A stretch of 64,000 nt of DNA from Chrysophaeum taylorii (lineage: Eukaryota > Sar > Pelagophyceae > Pelagomonadales > Pelagomonadaceae): positions 124,001 to 188,000 of the forward strand of contig JAQMWT010000139.1 of NCBI GenBank assembly GCA_029834535.1, read 5' to 3'. Of this stretch, positions 1 through 10,734 are shown one piece after another (within the stretch, counting starts at the first letter, position 1; each line of letters starts with the position of its first letter). Position numbers and translations under genes: made by a program. The notes beneath the pieces are model-generated. The model worked only from the letters and a program-made list of their open reading frames with translations, was not told where the DNA came from and made no database searches.

Positions 1-2189
1 CGCACTATCGTTCACAAAGCTCGACTCATCAAAGAATTGTTACAGCAACCTCATGATGAAAAGCGTAATAAGTGACTGCGACCATCATGGGCCATCATGC
101 AGAAAGTTCGAGAGTTGATTGGAGAAGACGAAGCTAAAGTCAAAACAGCGATGTCCTATCTCACCGAGTTTTCCAGAATGGCAGATTAGGAACTTGAAGA
201 TGGCCAAGACGTCGCCGCAGTCGTTTCATCGCCGACGCGCCATACGAATCCGACGAAAAAATTCAGACGGCCCGTCGAAAAGCGGAGCACGGCATGGACG
301 GCTCGTACGCACCGTGCGCTCATCTCACGAGCCCACACTCCCAAGATAAATCATAGCTCCTCGCAGACTCCTGGTACCTGAATCTAGTCTACAAACCCCT
401 TCTTCCTGTAGCATTCTGTCTCTCGCTCTCTCGAAAATCATCAACCTTTAAATTGTCACTCGATCGGACTCCATCGCGTGTTTCAAGTCGATAACAAACT
501 ACTCGTCGGATCTGCCAAGTCTTCATGAAAAAATTCAACCAAGGGCCTTGTCGCCTGGACAACTCCATGCCACAACCCCAATCGCTCGTTACTATCTCCA
601 GTACCGGCGCCACCTTTAACTTATGTCACGTCACCTCTCCTCATCGAATGGACTGTGGTTGAAGTTCCCTCTATTCGGTACCGGGTACCTCTCAAAGATC
701 TCACAGGTCTTTAAGGTCGACTGCTGAGAGGGGGGATGTGCGAGCCGGGGCTTGTGGGTTTCGGTGGGTTGTGCGGAGACGTGAGGGATGTTGGAAGTGG
801 GTATCCCGTTCTCACACGGTTTAAAGTCGATTGCTAAGAGGGGGGTCGAGCGTTGAGGAACTTTGGGTCTGTAAAGTCGAATGCCAAGAGGGGGGGGAGG
901 GGGTTCAATTAAAGTCGACTGCTGATTTGAAAGTCGAATGCAAAAAGGGGAAGTGCGGTAGTGCACGCAAGTGGCTTGTTCGTAGTTTGGGAGGGGGTCT
1001 GGCGTCGGTAATGGCAGTAGCAGTACATTTCGCTCTGACACTCCTCGTTGTTGCGGACGCTTGCAGGCCACATACTTGACTCGTGTTCCTCGCTACAGTG
1101 TTTTTACTGGACGACTTTTGCGATTGCCTGCTCCTCTTGTCGTCTACTTCTGATCACGTGTTCAGTGTGCTGGTGTTTAATGCGCCACCGCAAAACGCTC
1201 CGTATGGTACCCATAGGACACCCGTGGTTGATGCTTTGCCTTTGGAAGATTATCGCCAGCTCGACAAGTCTGCAGCAGTCTTCACGCGCGACTTGCTCAA
1301 CAATGACCTCATGCAGTTGCCCTCGCGCCAATCGTCAGAGTTCAGCATCTCGAGGTCGCTGATCACCGACGACACGTTCTCTCTGTCTCGGGACCTCGCT
1401 CGCATCCTAGAGGTGGACTCCAATCTCCACGAACTTCTTATTTCGGATCTCCTGTCGTCTCTACTCACTGAGCTAGATGTGGCGGCAACTCCCGCCTCCT
1501 AAGGCTTACCCCTCTTCTAGTAGGGCCCTCCTTATCAGGGGCTCCCTACTCCGTTTTGATGATGTCAGTGTTCTCTATGACATCATCTTCCTTTTCCGTG
1601 ACATGCGTCACCCTGATTTCTGTTTTTCGATATATCCTTGATCATAAAGCAACAGTCGATCCTCAAGTTGTGAGGACCAGGCACGGAAGTTGTTTGTGGT
1701 CGTGTGGCGGGAGAACGGCCATCCTCGTCCAGTGACCCCACCAAGGGCACGGACGCGAGCGGCGAGCCAGGATTCGAAGGCACGCCAGGTAGCCCCTAAA
1801 AATTCTCCTTACGCCACACTAGACACCGAATTGCATGCATTGTACGATTCTCTGTATTCGAGGTCACCCGCCATCGGTGCGCCTCAACCCAAAACTCTCG
1901 CGCTCATCTGCACTGGTATCCCCATTGAAGCTTTCCCTCTGCAAGAACCCCACCTTCACCGCCAACTAGCGTGTGGTACTCGTATGTGAGGAACAGCAGT
2001 AGCTCCTCACCCTGGCTCGGTACCACTTCAGCATATCGACATCACCACGCGCGATTATGCGACTCAAATCCCCAAGCTTGTTAAGTCCGGCAAGCTATAA
2101 GTCACAGCGGACGTTATTATGCCATCGACTGAGTGGTGTCCATGCTCAAGGACCTTGACGCGTATCCTGGCGCCAAGTCGGCATGGGTG

Positions 2190-2280
2190 TTTCGGTCTAA
2201 TTTGATGTTTCGGTCTAATTTGCGATTCCAGCTCGCCAAAGGGCTCAATTTGCGATTCCAGCTCGCCAAAGGGCTCTTAG
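2190..2280. repeat. Local tandem duplications
   Basis: Two short direct duplications lie side by side. The phrase GTTTCGGTCTAATTTG occurs twice near 2190-2222, and the phrase AATTTGCGATTCCAGCTCGC (continuing with CAAAGGGCTC) occurs twice near 2217-2278. The copies are identical, so the duplications look recent. Confidence 0.85.
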
Positions 2281-3824
2281 CTTAAAACATCCTTAAAGAG
2301 TTTACCCCACCATCACCGGCCAATCATGAGCACCATCGAGCAGCGCTCGCCAGCGCCCACAGGTTCGGATTTGATTCTGCCGCGACCATCTGCGATGCTG
2401 CCTCTCGGGTAGACTCATTTCAAAATACGATGGTTCTCCATCACAGTATTGCCACTCCCGTCACCCGACATACCCCGTGTTTCCGGCATATCGCCTATGA
2501 TAATACCCGGGCAGCAATTCTTCCGGTGGATTACACTGTTCTCTCGCAGATTATTATTCCGCGCGACGGCTTTTTGTTGCACGATGCTGATCTGCCCTGG
2601 AAATCGACTCTCTGTCTCCCATCAAACGCGATTTCATTGGTGCTCAGGCCGAACATAGCTACCCAGCCGACTTTGTGATCCCTCCTTACGCTAATCATCT
2701 AGTTGCGCGCGTGGTAAAATTGCTGCAGCGTCACTCACTACTTGCGTGTGACAGGGAGTTTAACATTGATGAGCCACAGCAAAAATCGAATGCACGTGGC
2801 AGTGCCTGTGGGAAGATTCTTGGTTTAAGCACTGATCTGTGTTCCTAACTTGCCATCATAAACTCGTTATGTCGACATAGTCATGCTGCGCATGGTCGCT
2901 ACTTCGCGAGGCATTTCTGGACGCTGATATCCTTACCGGATTTTATCATTATAATACAAAATGTAAACCGTACCCAGACACAAGCCATGAGGAGCTTCTG
3001 AGCCCATTGATTTGTGTCCGGTGTCGTATACCTGGCATCATGACCTCCTTCCGAAAAGTCAACCCCTACGGGAAAGAAGTTTTTTGGCTCATTTAAGCCT
3101 TGCATGGACTTCAATCGCCACACTTTATTATTCGAATATCTCAACAGATTCTTCTCGGGTCTGAAGTTCACGTATATAGAAATTCACGCACCACAATCCG
3201 GGCACCAATCAGTGGTGCTTTTAGCCTGGGATTCGCTCACCACATAAAAATCTGTGCCGTGTAGGAGGATGGCGAGGATGAGACCGACATAGACAGTGCG
3301 CTTGGCTCGAGCGGAGGCGTATCTCCCGGCGAAAACGCAATGACGAAGCGCACCGAAAGTCGCTGCCGCGTTCTTCCTACGAGAGTCAACGTCCTCAGAG
3401 TCACTACAATTACGAGAGAGTACCGAGCCCAGCTATATGAAAGTTGCCACAACCGGGATATGACGACAGTCTTCTACGTCCGAGTCGGAGAGGCCGGCAC
3501 CATCGTAGGTTGCCGGGTCATTGTGGAGAGTGCTTAACTTGGCAATGAAAAATATCTCGGATTTCGACTCTTTCTCTGCTTGGTGGTCTCACGTGTGGAC
3601 TTCTATTCCCCATCTTGCAAGGTGCTTGATTAGACAAGGAGCGTCTCCTCACTCACACTGTGTGCGACGGTCGGGAAATAGAAACGCCACGTCATCTGCA
3701 AACGCCGACTCTTCGAGTACAACGTCTTTAGTGCCGCATCTTGCACTGTTGCGACGTCCATTGAGTACATTGTCTTGCTTCGTCTTGAAAACGCATTTTG
3801 GCTCCCGACCTTCACGTCGTCGCG

Positions 3825-3910
<86 letters not shown>
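3825..3910. repeat. (ATT)n microsatellite at the end of a dispersed repeat
   Basis: About 28 uninterrupted ATT triplets. It directly abuts, at 3912-3985, a reverse-oriented copy of the short dispersed repeat with a GGCTC...GAGCC stem (see 10735-12330), so the microsatellite probably grew from that element's AAT-rich tail. Open frames here translate only to poly-Tyr, poly-Asn or poly-Ile and are not genes. Confidence 0.9.
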
Positions 3911-5251
3911 CATTTTTATTTTGGTAAGCAACTCCCAGGCTCAAAGTGCCAGAATAGATGAGCTCAGAGGAAGAGAACATAGCCATTGTATATATGTCTT
4001 TGGATGTTTAGTTTCATGGTCGTTGAAAAAAAACGACGGACTATTACAGGCAAGTCTAAACATTGCATGCGGAAATCATTGCCGCTGCTTTTACACGAGA
4101 TGAAACGGCTTTCGTTTCGCAGTTTGGTTCGAAGTGTCCCGTACAGGTTCGGTTGCAGAATATGTCACGATTAACTCCCGGTTCGACCCGGTACCGCTGC
4201 TGTTCGACAATCAGGTAGCTGTATCAAAAGCAAATCACCTTAAGACAACACAAGTGACGATACACATAGACATGCGTGTGATTCGCATTAGAGACTACCA
4301 GGGGGGAAATGGCCAATTGCGTCGTGTTCGTTGTCTATGGTTCGCGACCTAACGCACACCGATCTTTTCGAAGCTCCTCGCTAGTGTGGATTTTACACAA
4401 CGCTCGCGTTTTCTGGTCAACGTCGACTACAATGAACACCGAGACCGACATACCCACAGTAATGAAGGTTCTCACATTGTTACATCGTGTGGTGCTCCAC
4501 CTAAGTACAAAGGACTCCAGAGGATTCTGAAGTGCAGTGGTAAGAGAACTGAAGACCCATCCCGCCTCACCGTGTGAGTCTGGTAGGTTAAAGTTCAGGG
4601 AACAAGTTAGTTCTCTTAGCCTCGGCACACGACAGACGACACGTAGACTACACCTACTTAATACGTAGAAATACGTACCTACGGGGCGCGCTAATCCATG
4701 TGATGGGCTTGAGGCACAACGCAGAGACTATAGCTTTTTAATGGTGGACTGCTAAGAGGGGGGGAGGGAATGTTCGTTTGTTGGCTTGAGGGTTTGGTGC
4801 GTTGTGTGGGTACTTAAGGGATGTGTCTGGAAGGCGAAAGTTGGTATTTTCGTCTGGTGACTTGTAGAGCAAATACTAATCTAAGAACCACCCAAGCGCC
4901 CGGAATTTCAGGGGGCGGGGTGTGTGGACACCAGGTGGCTTTTATGTGCGCAAACGACGTCCCTTTCTGCCGCTCTAGCGCAAAGTAAATAGCGAAGATC
5001 CAATTCGACGGTGTGTAAAAGTTTCTAGTGTACGACTAAAATAGCCCTTTAAGACGTTAAATTAATGATTGACTTAATTAAGGACCCTGCGTTATGGAGA
5101 CTTCCTGGGGCGAGAAGACCATCGAACAGTCGCTCGCGAGACCCCCATGCCACCACCACACTGACCGCAGCGCCAAGGGCGATCTGGGGCCTTTTTTTTA
5201 CCCGTCCCCGCGGCAAACAGCAGATTTTTTTTTTTAATCTATGAAACAAAC

Positions 5252-8103
5252 CGGCGTTGGGAATTCACTGGGCCCACTTCACTAGGTTCACTGAATTTGG
5301 TTCACTTCACTTCACCGAAAATTTTCGTCCGAAGTCCATTGTTCATTTCACGTTCATTCACTTTGGCAGACGGCCAAGTCTGATGAGCGAAGTCGAACCG
5401 CGCTACCTGGAGGTGGAGGATAATGTTGAATGATGAGGAGGAATACGTGGAACAGAAGGAGGAGCACAAGAACGAGCCGATTGCGACGTGGATGCTGACG
5501 TAGAACACACCCGGCAAAAGTGGACGATCAACCAGGTCCAAGGTGTGGGACTGCACGCGTCGACTGAAGGAAAATCATCCTGACCGCGTCAGTGGGAAGG
5601 CGACGCATGTGTGTGTCCGGTGCTGGGAGCGCCTGAAGGTGACGAGAGACTTCAAGAAAGGCACATGGCAGACGACCAAGCCTCTTGCCCACTTCAAGGC
5701 TGCGCATCCGGAGGACGAGCTGGGACGTCAACAGCTCACCAACAAACTGAAGACCGACCAAGAAAAGGAGGGCGTTATGACGGCCGTGGGCGTTGTGGCA
5801 GCCTCGAAAGGTAAATCGGATATTAAGAGATACTTCGTGGCCATGCCCAGCCAGGCAAAGCACTCTTCCCTTATGGCGTTCTCGGCTCGGCACTACGTGT
5901 ACACGTCGCAGCGGATTTCCAGGCGCACCTTTGACGACGAAGATCATCGCAACCTAATTGAGGCGTATTAACGCGACGGTGGCGGGAAAGGCAAGTGCCC
6001 GTTCATGACTCGAAAGGCGCTGTTTGAATGGGTGGATGCTGAATATCGTTGCTTTGTTCGAATCTTGAAGCACGTCGTGACGGAGTGTTATGAAGCGGCT
6101 TTCGGCAGTCCATTCGCCCAGGTGCTGCATGACGGCGGGACACTCAAGGATAAGTTCAAGCGACAGGCCATTGGCCTATCCTTCATCTGGCCCGATTGGA
6201 GTGGCGTTGAGACGGTATGCGTGGGCCTTGTTCCAGCTGACGACGGAACCGATTCCGGCACGGCTCCTCTGCTCCGTTCTGTGGTCGCGGAGCGTGCGAG
6301 AATCGATATCGATTTGGCGGCCGCGACAATTGTTCAAGACCGGGCTGCAATTGGCGTCGCTGAAGAAATTTTTGTTGAGGTCGAAGCGTGTGACATGCAT
6401 GATATCTCAAAATTTCGGCAGCGGCATGCGGCGACTTGACACGATCCAGAGGCAAGCAGGTGATTAATCCATTCCCAGCTGGCCAGGAGCTGCTGAACAG
6501 TGCCCACGATGGAGCCAAGTTCTTTTCTTATGGTACACGTTTGAAGGACCTGCATGCGCTTTGCACTTACAGCCGGGGAAATCGCCGAAGCTCAAGCTCA
6601 AGCTCGACCTCAATAAGACGAGGTTCCGGGCGCGATGCCAACTTATCCGTTCCTTGCTGCGTAAGCACCACGTGCTCAAACTGTACGCGGCTATCAACAT
6701 TGGACTACCCTGGACAATCAGTGATGAGCAAGGGGTGGCATTGGCTGAATTCGAGGCGATTTTTGCTATAACGGATGATGCCGTTGTTTTCGTGCAACAT
6801 GAACACTTATACTTGGGGGCGTGCGCCGCATTGATCAAGCACAACATGGTCGAATCTCTGCGAGCTGGGACGCTAGAAGTAATTGATCTCCCGAACATAA
6901 CTGCGAAATCCATGCCACGTAAGACTGTCGACGTTGACGACCTCAGCGAGACCGGCAAAATCTGTCTTGAACGGGCTTTTCTCGAATGTGAGCGTCGGTT
7001 TTGCGGGAATAATGAAAACTACGTGCGTCACTTCGACTACGAATTCAACGATCGCGAGCTGATTGCCTTCCTTCTTGACTTTCGGACTATCAACTGCCGG
7101 CACCTGTCGTCCAATCAGAGAGCTCAGGCCAGGAAGTTGCTCAAGGAAGAATATGTGATTTACGCACGGACTGCATTCCACCACGAAAAGGCAAAGACTT
7201 CTTCCGAGTCTGCGCCGCCCTCCGAGCCTGCGCCTGCCCGCGGTCTCTTGGCGGTACTCGACGCGCCCGACGCTTGGGACGACATTGTGGCGACGTGCCT
7301 TCTTTTAATATGCCTGAGAACCAGATGCCCGATTTCAATGTGGTGTTTGAACAGGTCTTCACTCAATGGATCAGGCTATCGAGATCGCTCAACTGGAAAG
7401 AGCATTATCCTGAACTTGAGAAGAAGGATGAAGTCGGCTTCACAGATCTGGCTGTGCTCGACGTTGGAAAGCTGTATCGACCGCTCACCAAGGAGCAGCA
7501 TGGGTTCCTTCCGGACATGGCGAGAGCCTCTAAGGGTTCAATTGGTACACATGGCGCGCAGAGCTACTGTGAGCGCTGCCTGAGCATTGGAAATCTTGTC
7601 CTGACCGAGGGAAACACGTTGCTCGGCGCGGACGAGACGGACAAAGTTGCCCTACTGCGCATGAACAAGAATTTCATTGCGGCGGCCCGGATTAAGTACA
7701 GGGACCTCGCCGAGACCGAGTTCAAAAACGCCGAGAGTACCATCCCCGAAGACTCTTTGGAGATGGAGGTTTATGAGGAAGAACCAGACGAAGATACCGA
7801 GGTCGTTCACATCGCCTAAAGTAAGAAACACTGAACCCCATCCACGGTAACTCCTCCTTCGCCCCGAAACGCGAATGAATATAAGAGCACCAGACCTAGG
7901 CAATAGCGTGCGGGGGGCACGGAACTGACGGGGCGCGGCAGGGACCGGCGCTGGCGTTCAAAAAAAAAAAAAAAGTGGCGTTCACTTCACAAAGGTTCAC
8001 GATGGCCACGTAGGGTGACGTGTTCACTTCAAATCACTTCACCAATATTGCGTGGCTGGTGAAGAGGTTCACGTTCACTTGCTGAAGTGAATTCCCAACG
8101 AAG
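5252..8103. mobile_element. hAT-family DNA transposon, full length but inactivated
   Basis: The element starts CGGCGTTGGGAATTCACT and ends AGTGAATTCCCAACGAAG. These are inverted copies apart from two bases near the tips. It is flanked by an exact 8-bp direct repeat, AAACAAAC, at 5244-5251 and 8104-8111; 8-bp target duplications are typical of hAT transposons. Both subterminal regions carry many TTCACTTCAC-like direct and inverted motifs (5270-5360 and 7975-8085), probable transposase-binding sites. The interior carries a broken hAT transposase on the plus strand. The insertion lies about 85 bp upstream of the gene starting at 8196, so it may have displaced that gene's promoter. Confidence 0.88.
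5423..7819 (+). pseudogene. hAT transposase pseudogene
   Basis: The reading starts near 5423 and shows a BED-type zinc finger (CVRC then HFKAAH, around 5605-5710), a hAT catalytic-core-like stretch with LHDGGTLK (about 6125) and a C-terminal dimerisation-like segment (CERCLSIGNLVLTEGN then LLRMNKNF, about 7570-7675). In-frame stops occur at 5501 (TAG) and 5969 (TAA), and the coding frame shifts near 6410-6450, near 6560-6600 and near 7280. The protein therefore cannot be made as one chain. Short introns might explain one of these breaks but not all. The good residue-level preservation suggests recent death. Confidence 0.85.
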
Positions 8104-8195
8104 AAACAAACTTTATTTAAACAACACCCAATGAATATCTTCTGCTCTGGACGTCGCAACCGGGTGCTTAAAACTGCTGCCGGAAGTGCGTGACA

Positions 8196-9703
8196 ATGAC
8201 GGCGACGTTTGTGGATGCGCGCAGCGTTTTGCAGCGTAGCCAACGATCCATACCGTATCTCGTAGCTCGATCGCGCCGCGAGACTCGCCTCTTGGTCTCC
8301 GAAATTACGCGCATCAACCAAGCGGAGAGAAAGTCGAAAAAGGACGCGCAGCAGGCCAGTCTACTCGACCTTGCTCCCAAAGCCATCGCCAAACTCAAGT
8401 CCAAGGGCAACGACGCCTCAAAGACCACGGTCATTCAGATCACCTCCATCCTCGGCCTTTACTTCGGCGTGGCTGAGCTCAAGGGTGACAAAGTGGCCCA
8501 CGTCAAGGCCCTGAAGAACGCTATCGAGGCCAAACCTAACGCCCTCAGCGCGGTCCAGTCGGCCGCCACTGGTATGACTCGCGTATTTCCGGAATGTGAA
8601 CACCCGACCTGGAAGCTTCCGGAAGTTTCCACGTTTTCTTCCATTTCCGAGGACAATTCCGGAAACTGGAGAGGAATGTTTCGGCCACCTGGCGGACTGA
8701 GCCCAAAGTGGCTAAAACGCTCAATGGAGACACGTGGGTGTCCACGGAGATGTCTGCGACCGCCACCTGCGCGGGGAGTGCGGTGGTGTGAGCACGCAAG
8801 GCGTTCAGTGGTTTTAGGAAAGTCTTTAAAGGTGAACTGCTAAGAAGGGGGGGGCGAACGTGAGCATGCGGGGCGCTCAGTGGGTTGTTTGAGTGTTGCG
8901 TTTAACTTCGATTGCAACGCTAGCAGTGTTTCAGTCGCAACGCTTGAGGCTGCGAGAGCTGCGAACCTCAGTCGTCGAAAGGGCTGTCGTCGATGCGGTG
9001 GCGCTGGCGAGGAGTCTTGTCGACGTCGGCACCATCTAGGATAAGCGGCCGGCGGGAAGAGGCAGCAGAGGTAGAGGGGAGTATCTTCTTCAGATAGCAC
9101 CAGCAGCCAGCCTTAACAGTCGGAGTTCGACTGTCGTCCACATAGTTTTCGAGTTTAAGCCCCTGCTGACAAGGCGCGTTGTTGTCCCACTGAACATCGT
9201 AGTTGTAGACCCGGGCCCGCGGCTTGAACTTGACCACCCTCCCGAAACACCACATATGGCTCTCAAAGGTCGTCGTCGAGGTGTCCAAGCAGCAAAGTAG
9301 AACGTAGAGCGGGATCCGTTCGTCCTCGTGGAAATCGAACTCGTCGAAGTAGGAGAGGCTCACTCAGCGACTTGTGAACCACGCGGAGGAACTCCCGCCC
9401 ATTCCACTCGAGCTTGTCGCCCCTGGCACAAACACGAACGTGCACGCCGGCGCTCTCACTAAGCGGTCTCACAGTGGGCGAACGTGGGTGCCTTGAGCGC
9501 GCACTACATACTGAATATTCATGAGGTGACGCACTTTTCCAGCCTCTGAGAGGCCCTCGGATAACTCTGGAAGGTCCTGGAATTCTCCATTTCCGGAAGA
9601 TTCCATTTTCTTTTCCGCGCGAGTCATAGGCACCGGCATCTGCACTCTCGGCCCGGACGCCGAGCCCGACGACGACGAAAAAAATATTCCGGTTCTTATT
9701 TAA
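8196..9703 (+). CDS. Hypothetical 149-aa protein with a transposon-derived intron
   Basis: Exons are 8196-8571 and 9630-9703; the intron 8572-9629 is a transposon (see separate entry). Splicing joins GCC ACT G with GC ACC GGC, keeps the frame and reaches TAA at 9701-9703. The first 125 residues are basic and helical (FVDARSVLQRSQRS, KSKKDAQQASLLDLAPKAIA), then come a short hydrophobic stretch (TSILGLYFGVAEL) and an acidic tail from exon 2 (LGPDAEPDDDEKN). I do not recognise the family. An intact hAT element ends about 90 bp upstream of the ATG. The restored frame across a 1-kb insertion supports a real gene, although the protein could also be of transposon origin. Confidence 0.6.
8573..9628. 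mobile_element. Introner-like DNA transposon forming an intron
   Basis: Ends are perfect 11-bp inverted repeats: TATGACTCGCG at 8573-8583 and CGCGAGTCATA at 9618-9628. They are flanked on both sides by GG, compatible with a 2-bp target duplication. The donor GT is the second G of the left GG plus the first T of the element. The acceptor AG is the last A of the element plus the first G of the right GG. Splicing therefore restores the uninterrupted sequence exactly. Both sub-ends are rich in TTCCGGAA-type motifs. A minus-strand frame at 8968-9363 and a copy of the short GCTAAGA-G-rich motif (8824-8854) lie inside. Confidence 0.8.
8968..9363 (-). CDS. Unidentified ORF inside the intronic transposon
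   Basis: A 131-codon frame beginning ATG at 9363 (MSLSYFDEFDFHEDERIPLY) and ending SPFDD. The middle (GRVVKFKPRARVYNYDVQWD then LKLENYVDD) resembles small beta-barrel Tudor- or chromo-like modules seen at the start of some transposable-element proteins, but that is only a visual impression. It lies wholly within the transposon that forms the intron of the 8196-9703 gene, on the opposite strand. It may be a remnant of the element's own gene rather than a cellular gene. Confidence 0.35.
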   Translation of the reverse strand: MSLSYFDEFDFHEDERIPLYVLLCCLDTSTTTFESHMWCFGRVVKFKPRARVYNYDVQWDNNAPCQQGLKLENYVDDSRTPTVKAGCWCYLKKILPSTSAASSRRPLILDGADVDKTPRQRHRIDDSPFDD

Positions 9704-9885
9704 TTAAGTCTAGTTCTGGTCTTGTTAATCTCGTTTTACTCAACATACATTTGATTTGAACCACGCGGCAGTCCGGAGGTACTGCCCCGTGTTTGAACCT
9801 AATAATTAGTCTTTTCGTAGCCCGTTCAACGAGTCTAAAAAATCTGCGCCGAAATCTCACTATCAGTTTGTAGCTTAAGTTGCCA

Positions 9886-10665
9886 ATGGGAGACGAAGCA
9901 CCGTCGCTCCAAGTGGAAGTATTCTCGACACTGTTCTTCGGCTTAGTGGGCTTGATCGTCTTCCTCAGCGCCTTGCTCTTCACAGCTTGCAGGCGTGTTC
10001 CACCTTGCACGTGCGACTTCGTGACGTACAGACTCGTCCGTGGGAAGAATGCCGAAGTCGTTATGACCTTCTTCAACCTCTGTGTAAATGTCCTCTTCAC
10101 CCGTCAGCTACAGATCCGCCACGACCACACATACCTCGTCATCGCGTACCTTCTGCTTATCGGGGCGCGTCTCTCAGGCCTTTGTGCTGCCACCACATAC
10201 CTTGTTCTTTGGTGCAAAAGCACAGAAAGTCGCTCGTGTGATTGTTGTGGATGGTTCCTGCGGATCGTCCTGACGGCCGTCTCGCCCTCGTTTCTCGAGT
10301 TGTTTCCATGGGTCTCCGCAGGTGCGGAGCCGACTTTGGAGATCAACGGTTACGAGTACAAGAAACTCCACATCTACAACCCCCTAAACAACCTCGGGTG
10401 GTCTAAAATTGCCCGTTCGCTCTTCGACGACGCTGGCTTCGCGATTTTGAAGTCCCTCTATCAATTCTACGTCGGAAAGTCAGAAAGCTTTGTGATTATC
10501 AGTATCGCGACCTCTATCGCACATTTCCTCTTCGAGTGTTTCGACTTTTTCGCCGACCTTTGCGTGGGGGATGACCTCCTCGTCATTGACTTTGTCCGAA
10601 TCGGGCGTATCACAAACAAATCGCCGTTTAAGACGAAAAGTGTGGGAGCAGCAGACGCTGCATGA
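9886..10665 (+). CDS. Multi-pass membrane protein, unknown family
   Basis: ATG at 9886 (MGDEAPSLQVEVFST) gives a single-exon 259-aa protein. Hydrophobic segments lie at about residues 10-33 (FFGLVGLIVFLSALLF), 60-75, 85-110 (YLVIAYLLLIGARL, TTYLVLW), 122-142 and 198-222 (FVIISIATSIAHFLF), so four or five membrane spans are likely. A cysteine cluster (CRRVPPCTC) follows the first span and a second (SRSCDCC) precedes the fourth. The family is not recognised. It follows the 8196-9703 gene in the same direction by 182 bp. The frame is less GC-rich than genes further right. Confidence 0.65.
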   Translation: MGDEAPSLQVEVFSTLFFGLVGLIVFLSALLFTACRRVPPCTCDFVTYRLVRGKNAEVVMTFFNLCVNVLFTRQLQIRHDHTYLVIAYLLLIGARLSGLCAATTYLVLWCKSTESRSCDCCGWFLRIVLTAVSPSFLELFPWVSAGAEPTLEINGYEYKKLHIYNPLNNLGWSKIARSLFDDAGFAILKSLYQFYVGKSESFVIISIATSIAHFLFECFDFFADLCVGDDLLVIDFVRIGRITNKSPFKTKSVGAADAA

Positions 10666-10734
10666 CATTGTTTGCGTATATCGCACCGTCCTTCGCTTAT
10701 GCATTTCTTTTTCGCGTTTTCTCTGCGATCTTCC

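Larger units (their letters stand above)
1..5243. other. Gene-poor, decayed repeat-rich region
   Basis: I find no convincing gene here. Short open frames are interrupted and show no family signature. Bits around 1680-3560 read as broken coding sequence in shifting frames and could be an old retroelement, but I cannot name it. Visible structure is limited to a local tandem duplication near 2190-2280, a long (ATT)n tract at 3825-3910, and several copies of a short GTCGACTGCTAAGAGGGG-like motif (709-736, 819-846, 870-898, 4735-4767). Confidence 0.6.

Noticed and set aside
3521-4103. Poly-Tyr, poly-Asn and poly-Ile open frames
   Set aside because: All are translations of one (ATT)n microsatellite.
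4170-4200. tRNA-like GGTTCGACCCGG stretch
   Set aside because: No matching acceptor stem, anticodon stem or D arm could be found around it.
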